Source: Rhodanobacter sp. A1T4
GTDB lineage: Bacteria > Pseudomonadota > Gammaproteobacteria > Xanthomonadales > Rhodanobacteraceae
Length of the DNA stretch: 64,000 nucleotides
NCBI RefSeq assembly: GCF_014207185.1
Contig: NZ_JACHCP010000008.1
Span: 1 to 64,000, forward strand
Direction of reading: 5' to 3'
How positions within the stretch are numbered: the stretch's first letter is position 1; every line of letters begins with the position of its first letter. Positions 26,063 to 36,232 of this stretch are shown in pieces. A program made the translations under genes and the position numbers. The notes under the pieces were generated by a model that made no database searches, was not told the DNA's origin, and worked only from the letters and a program-made list of their open reading frames with translations.

Positions 26063-26108
26063 GTACTGACCCGTTGAATCGGCCCGATCACCATCAAGGA
26101 GCCCCAGC

Positions 26109-26402
26109 ATGAACAGCAAGAAGATCTGCGGGATCCTTGTTGCCTGCACGGTGTTTGCGACATTCAGCCATGCGGTAAACGCACAGCAGGGTACCGCCGG
26201 CCAGGATATCAAGCATGATGCGAGGGCTACCGGGAAAGGCATTGGCAATGGCGCTCGTGACATCGGGCACGCGACCAAGCACGTGACCACATCGGTCGGG
26301 CATGGTGCGAAAGAAGCCGGAATCGGTATCGGTCATGGAGCGCGCGACGGCTGGAATGCGACCAGGCATGCGGTCAAGCACGTGTTTCACAAGGGCGATT
26401 GA
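26109..26402 (+). CDS. Secreted Gly/His-rich repeat protein
   Basis: A 97-residue protein from ATG 26109 behind AAGGAG. Residues 1-25 form a signal peptide ending at SHAVNA-Q. The mature part is basic and rich in Gly, His, Ala and Lys, with a loosely repeated unit of the type G-H/N-G-A-(R/K)-(D/E)-(I/A)-G: NGARDIGHATKHV, GHGAKEAGIGI, GHGARDGWNATRH. Such periodic amphipathic repeats suggest helix pairs; histidines could bind metal. No known family is recognised. It lies between prfB and lysS but has its own ribosome site and probably its own promoter. Confidence 0.7.
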   Translation: MNSKKICGILVACTVFATFSHAVNAQQGTAGQDIKHDARATGKGIGNGARDIGHATKHVTTSVGHGAKEAGIGIGHGARDGWNATRHAVKHVFHKGD

Positions 26403-26510
26403 CGGGCGATGTCGTTCTGAAGAAAAAGCTCCCCATTTTTGTTTGCAACCCAACCATAAACAGAGAAATGTCCGCCGCTCGGCGTGCGCGCCGGCAGCAA
26501 GGGAATCCCC

Positions 26511-28028
26511 ATGAGTGAACCGACTGACACCCCACCTATCGATGAAAACAAGCTGATCGCCGAGCGTCGCGAGAAACTGACCGCGCTGCGCGGGCAGGGC
26601 ATCGCGTTTCCGAACGATTTCAAGATCGACAGCTTTACCGGTGACCTGCAGACCGAGTTTGCGGATAAGGACGTCCAGACGGCCGAAGTGATCGAGGCGG
26701 CAGCGCGGCGGGTGAAGGTGGCGGGCCGTATCGTGCTCAAGCGCGTGCAGGGCAAGGTCAGCTTCGTGCAGCTGCAGGATTATACTGGCCGCATCCAGCT
26801 GTTCATCCACCAGGGCACGGTGGGCGAGACTTACGAAGCGTTCAAGGGCTGGGACGTCGGCGACATCATCGGCGCCGAAGGTGTACTGATGCGCACCAAG
26901 ACCGGCGAACTTTCCGTGCGTGCCGACAGCATCCGCCTGCTGACCAAGAGCTTGCGTCCGTTGCCGGACAAGTTTCATGGCCTGGCCGACGTGGAACAGC
27001 GCTATCGCCAGCGTTACGTCGATCTGATCGTCACCGAAGAAGCGCGACGCACCTTCGTGACGCGCTCGAAGATCATCGGTTTCATGCGCCAGTGGCTGGA
27101 GGCCGCGCCGCGTCGCTTCATGGAAGTCGAGACGCCGATGATGCACGTGATTCCCGGCGGCGCCACGGCGAAGCCATTCATCACGCATCACAACGCATTG
27201 GATATGGATCTGTATCTGCGCGTGGCGCCGGAGCTTTACCTGAAGCGGCTGGTGGTCGGTGGATTCGACCGCGTCTACGAGATCAATCGCAATTTCCGCA
27301 ACGAGGGCGTGTCGACCCGGCACAATCCCGAGTTCACCATGCTGGAGCTGTACCAGGCGTACGCCACGTACCACGAGATCATGGATATCACCGAGTCGGT
27401 GATCCGCGATACCGCACGGAGCGTGCTCGGTACCACTCAGCTGACCTGGGATGGCGCCGAGATCGACGTCGGCCCGGCATTCCGCCGTTGGCGCATGGAA
27501 GACGCGGTGCTCGAGCACAACCCCGAGATCAGGCGTGAAGAGCTGCGCGATCGCGAAGCGATGGCAGCGCACGCGAAGCGGCTGCACGTGCAGGTGAAGC
27601 CCGGTTACGGCTGGGGCAAGCTGCTGCTGGAGATTTTCGAGAAGACCGTCGAACACACGCTGATCCAGCCGACCTTCATCACCGATCACCCGGTCGAGGT
27701 GTCGCCGCTGGCGCGCGAGAGCGACACCGACAAGGGCATCACCGACCGCTTCGAGTTGTTCGTCAACGGCAAGGAGCTGGCGAACGGTTTCTCCGAGTTG
27801 AACGATCCGGAAGATCAGGCCGCACGCTTCCAAGCGCAGGTCGACGCCAAGGATTCAGGCGACGATGAAGCCATGCACTTCGACGCCGACTACATTCGCG
27901 CGCTCGAAGTTGGCCTGCCGCCCACCGGCGGCCTGGGCATCGGCATCGACCGATTGGTGATGCTACTGACCGGATCCGCATCCATCCGCGATGTGCTGCT
28001 GTTCCCGTACATGCGCCCGGAGGCCTGA
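26511..28028 (+). CDS. lysS: Lysyl-tRNA synthetase, class II
   Basis: A 505-residue enzyme that charges tRNA-Lys. It has the N-terminal OB-fold ([32 protein letters not shown]), class II motif 1 ([21 protein letters not shown]), motif 2 ([23 protein letters not shown]) and motif 3 ([18 protein letters not shown]). ATG 26511 follows AAGGGAATCCCC and gives the normal short N-terminal extension. In Xanthomonas the gene follows prfB, as here, with one small gene between. Confidence 0.97.
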   Translation: MSEPTDTPPIDENKLIAERREKLTALRGQGIAFPNDFKIDSFTGDLQTEFADKDVQTAEVIEAAARRVKVAGRIVLKRVQGKVSFVQLQDYTGRIQLFIHQGTVGETYEAFKGWDVGDIIGAEGVLMRTKTGELSVRADSIRLLTKSLRPLPDKFHGLADVEQRYRQRYVDLIVTEEARRTFVTRSKIIGFMRQWLEAAPRRFMEVETPMMHVIPGGATAKPFITHHNALDMDLYLRVAPELYLKRLVVGGFDRVYEINRNFRNEGVSTRHNPEFTMLELYQAYATYHEIMDITESVIRDTARSVLGTTQLTWDGAEIDVGPAFRRWRMEDAVLEHNPEIRREELRDREAMAAHAKRLHVQVKPGYGWGKLLLEIFEKTVEHTLIQPTFITDHPVEVSPLARESDTDKGITDRFELFVNGKELANGFSELNDPEDQAARFQAQVDAKDSGDDEAMHFDADYIRALEVGLPPTGGLGIGIDRLVMLLTGSASIRDVLLFPYMRPEA

Positions 28029-28122
28029 GCGCCATTCCCAGAGCCATCGCCGTGCGTCTCTGCGGGCACCGCGATGTGCGCCGGTTCGGAGATATGCTGC
28101 CGCACGGTGGCCATGCGGTGTG

Positions 28123-29256
28123 TTACATAGCGTCCTCGCGTACCTGGCCAATCCGCAGGAACCTGTTGCGCTTCAGTCGCAGGAACGGCTTCTCGACCAG
28201 TTGATAGGTCGTCGCCGAAACCAGCAACGTGGCGCCTGCCATGTAGATGAACAGCATGAAGTTGGGCAGATACTCAGCCAGCTGTGTATCGGACGGCTGA
28301 ATGTTCAGTCGCAGCACGAGCATAACGATAAACACGGCGTGCCATAGATAGATCGAATACGACCACAGGCCGATCCGATGCAGCAGCGGATTGACTACCA
28401 ACTTGCGGAAAGCCGGTTGCAGGTCGATCACCGCGATCAGGAATACCGCCCATAGGATCGACAGATACAGGTAATGCTTGTACCAGTGCACGAACTGCGA
28501 TACGCCAAATAGGCGCAGGCCGCGAAGCGTGATCGCATCGAGCAGCACCAGTGCGCCAAGCGCAGCGAGCGTGCCCAGCCAGAGGCGCCTTTTCCCATCC
28601 ATGCCGCGCAACGCGGCGCCATGACGGTGGTGCAACCAAGCCGCGGCGATGCCCACGGCAAACTGTGGCCAACGGCCTAGTAGGGAGTTGCGCTGGGCGG
28701 CCCAGAAGCCGGCTGCTGTCGGAGAGGCGATTTTCAGATAGCAGAAGCACAAGCATGCCAGTACGGCTACGATCACCATGCGCCCCCATCGCTGGCGGGC
28801 CAGCCAGACCAGGATTGGCAATGCCAGGTAGAACTGGACTTCGACGACCAGGCTCCACCAGACGATGCCGAACGAGCCCATGGCAGCGAGGCCGATGTTT
28901 TGGAACACGGCTGCATGCAGCGCTGTCTGCCAGCCCCCACCCCAGGCCGCGCCGACCAATACAACGAGGTAGTACATAGGCAGGATGCGCAGCGCGCGAT
29001 TCCCGAAAAACTGCCCGAGCGCAAGCGGGCTTCCGCGAAAAAAAGGCAGCGACAACAGAAAGCCGCTCAGGACGAAAAACAGATCCACGCCGGTGCTGCC
29101 GCCGAACAGCAGGGCCGTGGCGAAATGAGCGTGTGGGTCAGGCGCATAACCGCGCAGTGAGCCGAGGAAGTGGTAGAAGAAAACCAGGGTGATGGCGATG
29201 CCGCGCAGCGATTCGCACTCGCTCAGCCGATCGTGCCGATCATCGGTCATGTTCAA
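28123..29256 (-). CDS. Acyltransferase 3 (OafA/YrhL-like) membrane protein
   Basis: A 377-residue integral membrane O-acyltransferase with about ten hydrophobic helices. Landmarks are [20 protein letters not shown] (catalytic-type His in the first helix), [31 protein letters not shown]-like motif ([15 protein letters not shown]) and the late [17 protein letters not shown]. Members acetylate cell-surface polysaccharides, peptidoglycan or lipids; the target here is unknown. ATG 29256 has a plausible start context. It is divergent from yciI and convergent with lysS, so it stands alone. Confidence 0.93.
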   Translation of the reverse strand: MNMTDDRHDRLSECESLRGIAITLVFFYHFLGSLRGYAPDPHAHFATALLFGGSTGVDLFFVLSGFLLSLPFFRGSPLALGQFFGNRALRILPMYYLVVLVGAAWGGGWQTALHAAVFQNIGLAAMGSFGIVWWSLVVEVQFYLALPILVWLARQRWGRMVIVAVLACLCFCYLKIASPTAAGFWAAQRNSLLGRWPQFAVGIAAAWLHHRHGAALRGMDGKRRLWLGTLAALGALVLLDAITLRGLRLFGVSQFVHWYKHYLYLSILWAVFLIAVIDLQPAFRKLVVNPLLHRIGLWSYSIYLWHAVFIVMLVLRLNIQPSDTQLAEYLPNFMLFIYMAGATLLVSATTYQLVEKPFLRLKRNRFLRIGQVREDAM

Positions 29257-29309
29257 GCAATTCCTTCATGCAAGGTCGGGCGATGGGCTTACGCTGGGGC
29301 GATTTCATC

Positions 29310-29327
29310 TAGAATCCGCAGATTCTA
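29310..29327. repeat. 7-bp palindrome between acyltransferase and yciI
   Basis: TAGAATC (29310-29316) and GATTCTA (29321-29327) around CGCA, in the 94-base divergent gap. It may be an operator or a small hairpin in the yciI leader. Confidence 0.4.
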
Positions 29328-29350
29328 CCTGCTACGCGAGTCTGTCCATC

Positions 29351-29650
29351 ATGTGGTACGCGATCATCGCGGAAGATCATTCCGGCTCGCTGGAGCAGCG
29401 CTTGGCCGCACGCCCGGCGCATCTCGACCGCCTCAACGCCCTGCAGGACCAAGGCCGCATGCTGCTGGCAGGCCCGTTTCCGGCGATCGAATCGGAGAAC
29501 CCCGGCCCGGCAGGCTTCACCGGCAGTCTGATCGTCGCCGAGTTCCCATCGCAGGACGAAGCAGAAGCTTGGGCAGGAGCCGATCCCTACGTGGCTGCCG
29601 GCGTCTACGCTCGTGTGACGGTCAAGCCATTCCGCAAGACGCTGCCGTGA
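29351..29650 (+). CDS. yciI: YciI-family protein
   Basis: A 99-residue protein from ATG 29351 ([42 protein letters not shown]). It has the YciI/YCII core with His at the start of the second helix, and an acidic pair in [23 protein letters not shown], plus the C-terminal [11 protein letters not shown] strand. The fold resembles the ferredoxin-like dye-peroxidase type; the function of most members is unknown. Its stop overlaps the GTG of bolA (GTGA), so the two are translationally coupled. Confidence 0.92.
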   Translation: MWYAIIAEDHSGSLEQRLAARPAHLDRLNALQDQGRMLLAGPFPAIESENPGPAGFTGSLIVAEFPSQDEAEAWAGADPYVAAGVYARVTVKPFRKTLP

Positions 29651-29910
29651 GCGCGGCCGTGGTCGAAGAGATCCGTAGGCGGCTTGCGGAGGCATTGCTT
29701 CCCGTCGTGCTGGAGGTGTTCGACGAAGGCCACAAGCACGCCGGGCATGCGAACGCGGGCAAGGGTCACTACCACGTGCGCATAGTCAGTGCTGCGTTTG
29801 CCGGCATGCTACCGCTCAAGCGCCATCGCACGGTCTATGCAGCGCTCGATGGGTTGATGGACAACGGCATTCACGCGTTGTCGATCGATGCCTTTGCGCC
29901 ATCGGAGTGA
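29647..29910 (+). CDS. bolA: BolA-family protein
   Basis: An 87-residue protein starting with GTG 29647 inside the yciI stop codon. The sequence [80 protein letters not shown] is the complete BolA domain with its GHYHVRIVS strand and the conserved RH(R)xVY motif. BolA proteins pair with monothiol glutaredoxins in Fe-S handling and affect cell shape. The E. coli-type HGGH sequence appears here as HAGHAN, close to the ligand His region. The start is set by the coupling. Confidence 0.92.
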   Translation: MSAAVVEEIRRRLAEALLPVVLEVFDEGHKHAGHANAGKGHYHVRIVSAAFAGMLPLKRHRTVYAALDGLMDNGIHALSIDAFAPSE

Positions 29911-29919
29911 GCGCATGTC

Positions 29920-31542
29920 ATGTCGCCCGTAGCTGGTCGCATGCAAGGTGACGGCTATCCAAGTATTGCGCACATGAATCCGCCGGCCGCACTTGCGCCG
30001 GCATGGTGGCAGCCATCCTCCAGGCAGGTTCGCTGGCTCGCGTGGCTGACGACGTGCTGCTTCATCGCTTTCTATGCCCGGTACGTCGTTGCCCACAGCG
30101 ACTTCGACAACGAGGACCTCAACAATTTCCTGCTGATGCGGACGTCGGGTTTCTGGCAGTTCCTGCTGACGTCGACCAATGTGCATTTTGTGCCTGGACA
30201 CCGGCTGCTGACCTGGTTGTCCTATTCGATCGCGCCGATGAACTTCGTGTTCGCCGTCGGCCTGCTGATGCTTTTTCAGCTGGGTTCGGCGACCTACCTG
30301 TACCGCATTCTCGGCTTCATGCGAATCGGCAGCGGCCAACCGTTGTGGCTGGCGATCTACTGCTGCTCCAACTTGGTGGCGTTCGGACTGATCTGGTGGG
30401 CGCATGCGCAGCATCGCGCCCCTTACGTGTTCCTGGATTTATGCGCGATCCATTACTACCTGGTCTGGTTGCGTCAGGGCGGCCGGTGCCAGCTGGTGTG
30501 GCTCGGGCTTGCCTATCTCGGCGCATTGTGTTTTTACGAGAAGGCCGTATTCATCCCACTGCATATGTTGGCTTTCGGCCTGCTGCTGCACGAGGGTGAC
30601 TTCTTCAGGCCACTGTTGCGCAAGGTCTGGCCACCGCTGATTCTGCTGGCGCTGTCTGCCGTTTATGTCGTCGTCTATCTGGCCACTCACCAGCCGCATC
30701 TGCCGGAGGACTCTCGCAAGCTGATTGGGACACTACCCGAAGCCGCTGTGCGCGCACATCTCGCCAGCCTGGCTCCCGCGGGCAATCAGGCCGAACTGGC
30801 GCAGCGGGCCTTCAGCAGCGAATGCGGGTTTCTGAAGATGTTGGCCTCGTCGGTGACCGGGCTCAGCGTTGAAGGCGACTGGGACGTTCCCAGGCACGGC
30901 CTTTCGGTGCGGCTGGTCCTGATCTCCGCACTTTACCTGTCACTGGCCGGCTGGACTGCATGGCGGGTACGTGACGGCTGGAAGCTGATGCTGGGCATGT
31001 TGGTTGTTGCTGGTGCGGATTTCCTGCCGTTGGCGCTGTCCGATCGTGGCACGATCTGGGGCGGCGTGATCCTACATCAGTACCGCTACTACTATGAAGA
31101 GCTGCACCTGCTCGTGATCTTTGGCGGCCTGTGGACGATGCGCGTGCTGGCCAATTGCCCCTTGCCGCAGGAAAAGTCCCGGCTGCGGTTGCTCGCCAGT
31201 CTTGCGCTGCTGTGCTACGCGTCCTTGAATGTGATGAACCTGTGGCACGCGGGGCAGCGCTCGTCCGGTTCGATGCTGTCGTACTACCGGGCGACTCATT
31301 TGTACATGGCGCATTTGCGGCACGACCTGTCGCGCCTCCAAGAACCGGCTCCCGTCTTCGAGAACAGCGCGGTGCCTGGCCACCTGTCGGTGTTCGGCCT
31401 GATCCGCGATACCCGCGTGCTGGTGCCGCTGTTCGTTCCGGGCAGCCGCTTCGACGTGGATGCGCCGGTGCGCTATCGCGTTAGCGGCGACGGCCACGTG
31501 GAACGGCTTGAGCGGAATAAACCGTCACCGGGCAGTGGCTGA
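29920..31542 (+). CDS. Multi-pass membrane protein, glycosyltransferase-like, unknown
   Basis: A 540-residue protein with about ten hydrophobic helices (for example about 38-58, 95-115, 140-165, 180-205, 240-262, 325-345). A D-x-E motif (SDFDNEDLNNFLLMR at about 60-74) follows the first helix on the outer side, as in polyprenyl-phosphate-sugar glycosyltransferases of the GT-C type. No defined family is recognised. The C-terminal 80 or so residues are soluble. ATG 29920 is nine bases after bolA; ATG 29974 is an alternative. It may act on cell-surface glycans, but this is inference from the topology only. Confidence 0.75.
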   Translation: MSPVAGRMQGDGYPSIAHMNPPAALAPAWWQPSSRQVRWLAWLTTCCFIAFYARYVVAHSDFDNEDLNNFLLMRTSGFWQFLLTSTNVHFVPGHRLLTWLSYSIAPMNFVFAVGLLMLFQLGSATYLYRILGFMRIGSGQPLWLAIYCCSNLVAFGLIWWAHAQHRAPYVFLDLCAIHYYLVWLRQGGRCQLVWLGLAYLGALCFYEKAVFIPLHMLAFGLLLHEGDFFRPLLRKVWPPLILLALSAVYVVVYLATHQPHLPEDSRKLIGTLPEAAVRAHLASLAPAGNQAELAQRAFSSECGFLKMLASSVTGLSVEGDWDVPRHGLSVRLVLISALYLSLAGWTAWRVRDGWKLMLGMLVVAGADFLPLALSDRGTIWGGVILHQYRYYYEELHLLVIFGGLWTMRVLANCPLPQEKSRLRLLASLALLCYASLNVMNLWHAGQRSSGSMLSYYRATHLYMAHLRHDLSRLQEPAPVFENSAVPGHLSVFGLIRDTRVLVPLFVPGSRFDVDAPVRYRVSGDGHVERLERNKPSPGSG

Positions 31543-31699
31543 GTCGAGGGTCGCCGGGTTCCGGCAACCTGATCAGGGAGGTTCCCGCCTATCTATAGGC
31601 ATGCCCTGCAAGCGGATGCCGGTCGGATCGTTGGCGGCCCCGAAATGTGGGAAATCCACCGTGCCTTATACTGTCGCAATCTGTTGACCGAAGCCTCGT

Positions 31700-34600
31700 A
31701 TGCGCCTGAGCACCATCAAACTTGCCGGTTTCAAGTCCTTCGTGGACCCGACCACCCTGCACCTGCCGAGCAACATGATCGGTGTGGTTGGTCCGAACGG
31801 CTGCGGCAAATCCAATATCATCGACGCGATCCGCTGGGTGATGGGCGAGAGTGCAGCCAGCCGTCTACGTGGCGATTCGCTGACCGACGTGATCTTCTCC
31901 GGCTCCAACACGCGCAAGCCGGTCGGTCAGGCGACGGTCGAGCTGATCTTCGACAACAGCGATGGCTCGGTCCAGGGCGAGTACGGCCAGTACGCAGAGA
32001 TCTCGGTAAAACGTCAGGTCACCCGCGATGGGCAGTCCGCTTACTACTTGAACGGCACACGCTGCCGCCGCCGCGATATCACGGATCTGTTCCTCGGCAC
32101 GGGCCTCGGTCCGCGCAGCTACTCGATCATCGAGCAGGGCATGATCAGCCAGATCATCGAGGCGCATCCGGAAGAACTGCGTACGCATCTGGAAGAGGCC
32201 GCCGGCATCTCCAAGTACAAGGAGCGCCGGAAGGAAACCGAGAGCCGCATCAAGGCCACCCGCGAAAATCTCGATCGTGTGCGTGATGTGCGCGACGAGG
32301 TGGACAAGCAGCTCGATCACCTCAACCGCCAGGCCCGCGCGGCCGAGCGCTGGAAGGCGCTGAAGGAAGAGCAGACGCGCAAGGAAGCCGAGCTGCGTGC
32401 GCTGGAATACCGTGGCCTGAAAAGTCAGCACGACGGCGAAGGCGCCGACTTGTCGGCCGCCGAAACCGAAATCGAAAAGCAGCTCGCCGGCCAGCGCCAG
32501 ATCGAAGCGCAGTTGGAAACCGTGCGCGAGCGCCACACTGGCGCCAGCGAACATTTGAACAGCGTCCAGGCCGAGGTCTACAAGGTCGGCGCCGAGATCG
32601 CGCGCGTCGAGCAGCAGGTTCGCTACAGTCGTGAAACCGCCGATCGTCTGCAGCGCGCGCATGTCGATGCCGAGCGCGAGCATGACGAGCTGGCCACACA
32701 TATCAGCACCGATCGTGCACAGGTCGAAATCCTGCGCACCGCACTGGCCGAAGGCGAACCGAAACTCGAGGCGCTGCAGCAGCTGCAGGACGATACCGCC
32801 GAAGCCCAGCGTGATACAGAAACCAAGCTGGCCGACTGGCAGCAGCGCTGGGACAGCCACACGCGCCATGCCGGTGAGTCCAGTCGCGCAGCCGAAGTCG
32901 AACGGACCAAGCTCAATTATCTGGACCGGCAGGGGATCGATCTTTCCAAGCGTCGCGAAGCGCTGGAAGCCGAGCAGAAGGCGACCGATGTCGCTGCTCT
33001 CGATGTGGCCGGCGAGCAGTTGCATGCCGATCATGACACCCAGCGCGAACGCGTCGAAACGCTAGGCAGCCTGCTCGATCAGCACAAGCTTAGCCACGAA
33101 AAAGTGCTCGACGAAGAACGCCAGGTGCAGTCGAGCCTCAATGAAGCACGGCAGCAGCTGCAGTCGGCCCGCGGTCGCCACGCCTCGCTCGAAGCGCTAC
33201 AGCATGCGGCGCTGGGGCAGGAAGAAAGTGCCGCCAGTGGATGGCTGGCTCGCTTGGGATTGAACAAGTCGCGTCGATTGGGCGAAGCGCTGCAGGTCGA
33301 TGCGGGTTGGGAGTCCGCCGTCGAAACCGTGCTCGCTGGCTTGCTTGATGGTGTACTGGTCGAAAGCCCGCTCGGTCTGGTCTCGGAATTCGGCAGCCTC
33401 GGTGAGGCCGATATCGCGCTTCTTGCTTCTGCCGATGGCGGGCAGGGCGTAGCCGATACGTTGGCTGCCCGCGTACATGGTCCCGTGGCGGCGCTTCAGC
33501 TGCTTGCCAACGTACAGACAGCTGAAACGCTGGAAGAGGCCAGTCGGCTCGTTGCTACGCTGAGCCCACATCAATCCATCATCACCCGCGACGGCGACTG
33601 GTTGGCGCCGCACTGGGTGCGCGTGCGTCGTGCGCAAGGTAATCAGGTCGGCGTGCTGGCACGCGAGCGCGAATTGCGCCTGCTGACCGAACAGATTGCG
33701 ACACTCGAAGCGCAGCTTGAGGAAGATGGCGAACGGCTGGAAACATTGCGCACCGGCAAATTCGAAGTCGAGCGCGCCCGTGACGATGCCCAGCGTGAGC
33801 TGTACAACGCGCATCGCAAGCAGTCGGAGCTGGCCGGTCAGCTGCAGAGCCATCGCGGCAAGCTGGAAACCGCCCGGGCTCGCGCTGCCAAGGTCAACGA
33901 CGAACTGAACGACTTGGCGAACCAGATCGACGAATTGCAGGACCAGACACGCGAGGCACGCGCACGGCTGGATGAATCCGTCGGCCTGATGGGCGATCTG
34001 GAAGACCAGCGGCGTGAGCTGGAGAACGAGCGTCGCACGCTGCTTGAAGCACGCGAGGAAGCACGAATGAATGCGCGCGAGGCGGCGGACCAGTCGCACG
34101 CGCTTGCCCTGGGGCTGGAATCGCGTCGTTCGGCGCTGGCCTCGCTGGAACAATCGTTGGGCCGCATGGACACGCAGCTGGCACAGATCGCCTCGCGTCG
34201 TGCTGACATCATCGAACAGCTGGCGGCGGGTTCCGACCCGATCGCGGAGCTCGAAGCCGAGCGTCAGACCTACCTCGATCAGCGCCTGCTGGTCGACAAG
34301 CAACTGGTGGAAGCCCGCCGCGCGCTGGAAGATTGCGATAGCGAGTTTCGTCGTCTCGAACAGGAGCGCCAACGCGCCGAGCATGGGCTGAGCGCATTGC
34401 GCGAAGGCCTGTCGCAGAAGCGACTTGCTGCGCAGGCGTTGCAGATGCGCGCCGAGCAACTGGCCGAAGCGATCCGTGAATCCGGCCTTGAACTGGAAAC
34501 GCTGCTGGCCGAACTGGCCGACGACATCGACGCGAATCAGTGGCGCCAGCAGCTCGGCGAACTGAGCCAGAAGATCGTGCGGCTGGAACCGGTCAACCTC

Positions 34601-35200
34601 GCCGCCATCCAGGAACATGCGGAACAGAGCGAGCGCAAGACCTATCTTGATAACCAGCTCGCCGACCTGGTCAGCGCGATGGAAACGCTGGAAGGCGCAA
34701 TCAAGAAGATCGATCGCGAAACCCGCCAGCGCTTCAAGGAAACCTTCGACAAGGTCAATGCCGGCGTGCAAGAGCTGTTCCCGCGGCTGTTCGGCGGCGG
34801 GCACGCCTATCTGGAGCTGACCGGCGACGACCTGCTCAATACTGGCGTGGCGATCATGGCGCGGCCACCGGGCAAGCGCGTCTCCAATATCACCCTGCTG
34901 TCAGGTGGCGAGAAAGCACTGACAGCAGTTGCGCTGGTGTTTGCCATCTTCGGCCTCAACCCGGCACCGTTCTGCCTGCTGGACGAGGTCGACGCGCCGC
35001 TGGACGAAGCCAACGTGGGTCGCTTCTCCAGCCTGGTGCGCGAGATGAGCGAAAAAGTGCAGTTCATCTTCATCAGCCACAACAAGGCCACCATGGAAGC
35101 CGCCACCCAGCTCTGCGGCGTGACTATGCGCGAACCGGGCGTGTCGCGATTGGTGCAGGTGGATCTCGCGGAAGCAGCTAAACTCGCAGGCGCTGCCTGA
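31700..35200 (+). CDS. smc: Chromosome segregation protein SMC
   Basis: A 1166-residue SMC ATPase organising the chromosome. N-terminal Walker A is GPNGCGKSNIID (about 31-42), and the head is completed at the C-terminus by LSGGEKALTAVAL and Walker B CLLDEVDAPLDEANV. Two long coiled-coils (about 165-500 and 660-1000, rich in Glu, Gln, Arg and Ala) flank a globular hinge at about 515-640 (GLLDGVLVESPLGLVSEFG..). It starts at ATG 31700 and is followed after ten bases by zipA, a smc-zipA order common in Xanthomonadales. No scpA or scpB is in this window. Confidence 0.97.
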   Translation: MRLSTIKLAGFKSFVDPTTLHLPSNMIGVVGPNGCGKSNIIDAIRWVMGESAASRLRGDSLTDVIFSGSNTRKPVGQATVELIFDNSDGSVQGEYGQYAEISVKRQVTRDGQSAYYLNGTRCRRRDITDLFLGTGLGPRSYSIIEQGMISQIIEAHPEELRTHLEEAAGISKYKERRKETESRIKATRENLDRVRDVRDEVDKQLDHLNRQARAAERWKALKEEQTRKEAELRALEYRGLKSQHDGEGADLSAAETEIEKQLAGQRQIEAQLETVRERHTGASEHLNSVQAEVYKVGAEIARVEQQVRYSRETADRLQRAHVDAEREHDELATHISTDRAQVEILRTALAEGEPKLEALQQLQDDTAEAQRDTETKLADWQQRWDSHTRHAGESSRAAEVERTKLNYLDRQGIDLSKRREALEAEQKATDVAALDVAGEQLHADHDTQRERVETLGSLLDQHKLSHEKVLDEERQVQSSLNEARQQLQSARGRHASLEALQHAALGQEESAASGWLARLGLNKSRRLGEALQVDAGWESAVETVLAGLLDGVLVESPLGLVSEFGSLGEADIALLASADGGQGVADTLAARVHGPVAALQLLANVQTAETLEEASRLVATLSPHQSIITRDGDWLAPHWVRVRRAQGNQVGVLARERELRLLTEQIATLEAQLEEDGERLETLRTGKFEVERARDDAQRELYNAHRKQSELAGQLQSHRGKLETARARAAKVNDELNDLANQIDELQDQTREARARLDESVGLMGDLEDQRRELENERRTLLEAREEARMNAREAADQSHALALGLESRRSALASLEQSLGRMDTQLAQIASRRADIIEQLAAGSDPIAELEAERQTYLDQRLLVDKQLVEARRALEDCDSEFRRLEQERQRAEHGLSALREGLSQKRLAAQALQMRAEQLAEAIRESGLELETLLAELADDIDANQWRQQLGELSQKIVRLEPVNLAAIQEHAEQSERKTYLDNQLADLVSAMETLEGAIKKIDRETRQRFKETFDKVNAGVQELFPRLFGGGHAYLELTGDDLLNTGVAIMARPPGKRVSNITLLSGGEKALTAVALVFAIFGLNPAPFCLLDEVDAPLDEANVGRFSSLVREMSEKVQFIFISHNKATMEAATQLCGVTMREPGVSRLVQVDLAEAAKLAGAA

Positions 35201-35210
35201 GGACATTCTG

Positions 35211-36197
35211 ATGACCATGCAACCCGTGCTCGCCTTTGCCTGGAACCCCGCTGTCGGCATTCCGCTGCTGATCGTCGGCATCATCGTACTGGTCCTGATC
35301 TGGCTGTTCGGTCAGCCGAAGAAGGAGCAGGGCAAGCGACGTGTGATGCCGACGCCGCACGCCGGAGAACGACGCGAACCCACGCTTGGCGATGACGCCG
35401 ACGGTAACGAGCCCTCGTTCAGTGCGCGCGACTCGTCCTATGACGACGCCTTCAATACCCCGATCAAGCCGAAGCAGGGCGAGCTGGATGTCGGCATGCG
35501 CGAGGAACTGGAGCGTCTGGGCGCTACGTTGTCGGGCGAGCGCCCAAGCGCCAAGTCGGCATCGCGGCTGGTGGGGCACGCGGCCTCGATTGTCGATGCG
35601 CTGCGCGCGCCCAGCACTCCCGATGAAGCGAAGCATGCCGTGACGCAGCCTGAAGCGGCTGCGCCGGAACCGGTATCGGCACCACCCGTAGCAGCACCGA
35701 CGCCGAAAATCCCGCCCCGCTCCGACCTTGGCCGACGTCCGGCGCAGCTGGCGGTCGAACGCATCGTTACCTTGTTCGTGGTGGCACGCGAAGGTGAGCA
35801 TTTCAACGGGCCGAACATGGTTGTTGCTGCTGAAAAGGCCGGCCTCGAGTTCGGTGATATGGGCATCTACCATCGGCTGCTTGATGGCAAGCGTGAGCTT
35901 GGTCCGATCTTCAGCGTGGCCAATATGCTTAAGCCGGGCAATTTTGATCTGGGCCGACTCGATGCACTGCGTACGCCAGGCGTGAGTTTCTTTATGACCT
36001 TGCCGGGCCCGTTGTCCGCGCTGGATGCATGGGATGCGATGTTGCCGACCGCGCAGCGCCTGGCCGAGTTGCTCGATGGCCATGTGCTGGACGAGGAGCG
36101 CAACGCGCTCGGTCGTCAGCGGATAGCGCATATCCGCGATCAACTGCGTGGCTGGGACCGCGATCACGAAGGCAAGGAAATCATCTTCGGTCGCTGA
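35211..36197 (+). CDS. zipA: Cell division protein ZipA
   Basis: A 328-residue division protein that tethers FtsZ to the membrane. One N-terminal transmembrane helix (about 12-36, PAVGIPLLIVGIIVLVLIWLFG), a basic and acidic linker rich in Pro and Ala (about 40-180), and a C-terminal FtsZ-binding domain (about 190-328: RIVTLFVVAREGEHFNGPNMVVAAEKAGLEFGDMGIYHR, FSVANMLKPGNFDL, TPGVSFFMTLPGP). Start ATG 35211; a second ATG two codons on is possible. Co-transcribed with smc. The ligA gene that often follows is not seen here. Confidence 0.95.
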   Translation: MTMQPVLAFAWNPAVGIPLLIVGIIVLVLIWLFGQPKKEQGKRRVMPTPHAGERREPTLGDDADGNEPSFSARDSSYDDAFNTPIKPKQGELDVGMREELERLGATLSGERPSAKSASRLVGHAASIVDALRAPSTPDEAKHAVTQPEAAAPEPVSAPPVAAPTPKIPPRSDLGRRPAQLAVERIVTLFVVAREGEHFNGPNMVVAAEKAGLEFGDMGIYHRLLDGKRELGPIFSVANMLKPGNFDLGRLDALRTPGVSFFMTLPGPLSALDAWDAMLPTAQRLAELLDGHVLDEERNALGRQRIAHIRDQLRGWDRDHEGKEIIFGR

Positions 36198-36232
36198 GTT
36201 TCGCCAGGCACGGTGGGCCGCCAGCGGATCGA

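Noticed and set aside
31543-31699. Promoter hexamers before smc
   Set aside because: TTGGCG and TATACT are present but about 30 bases apart, too far for a sigma-70 promoter.
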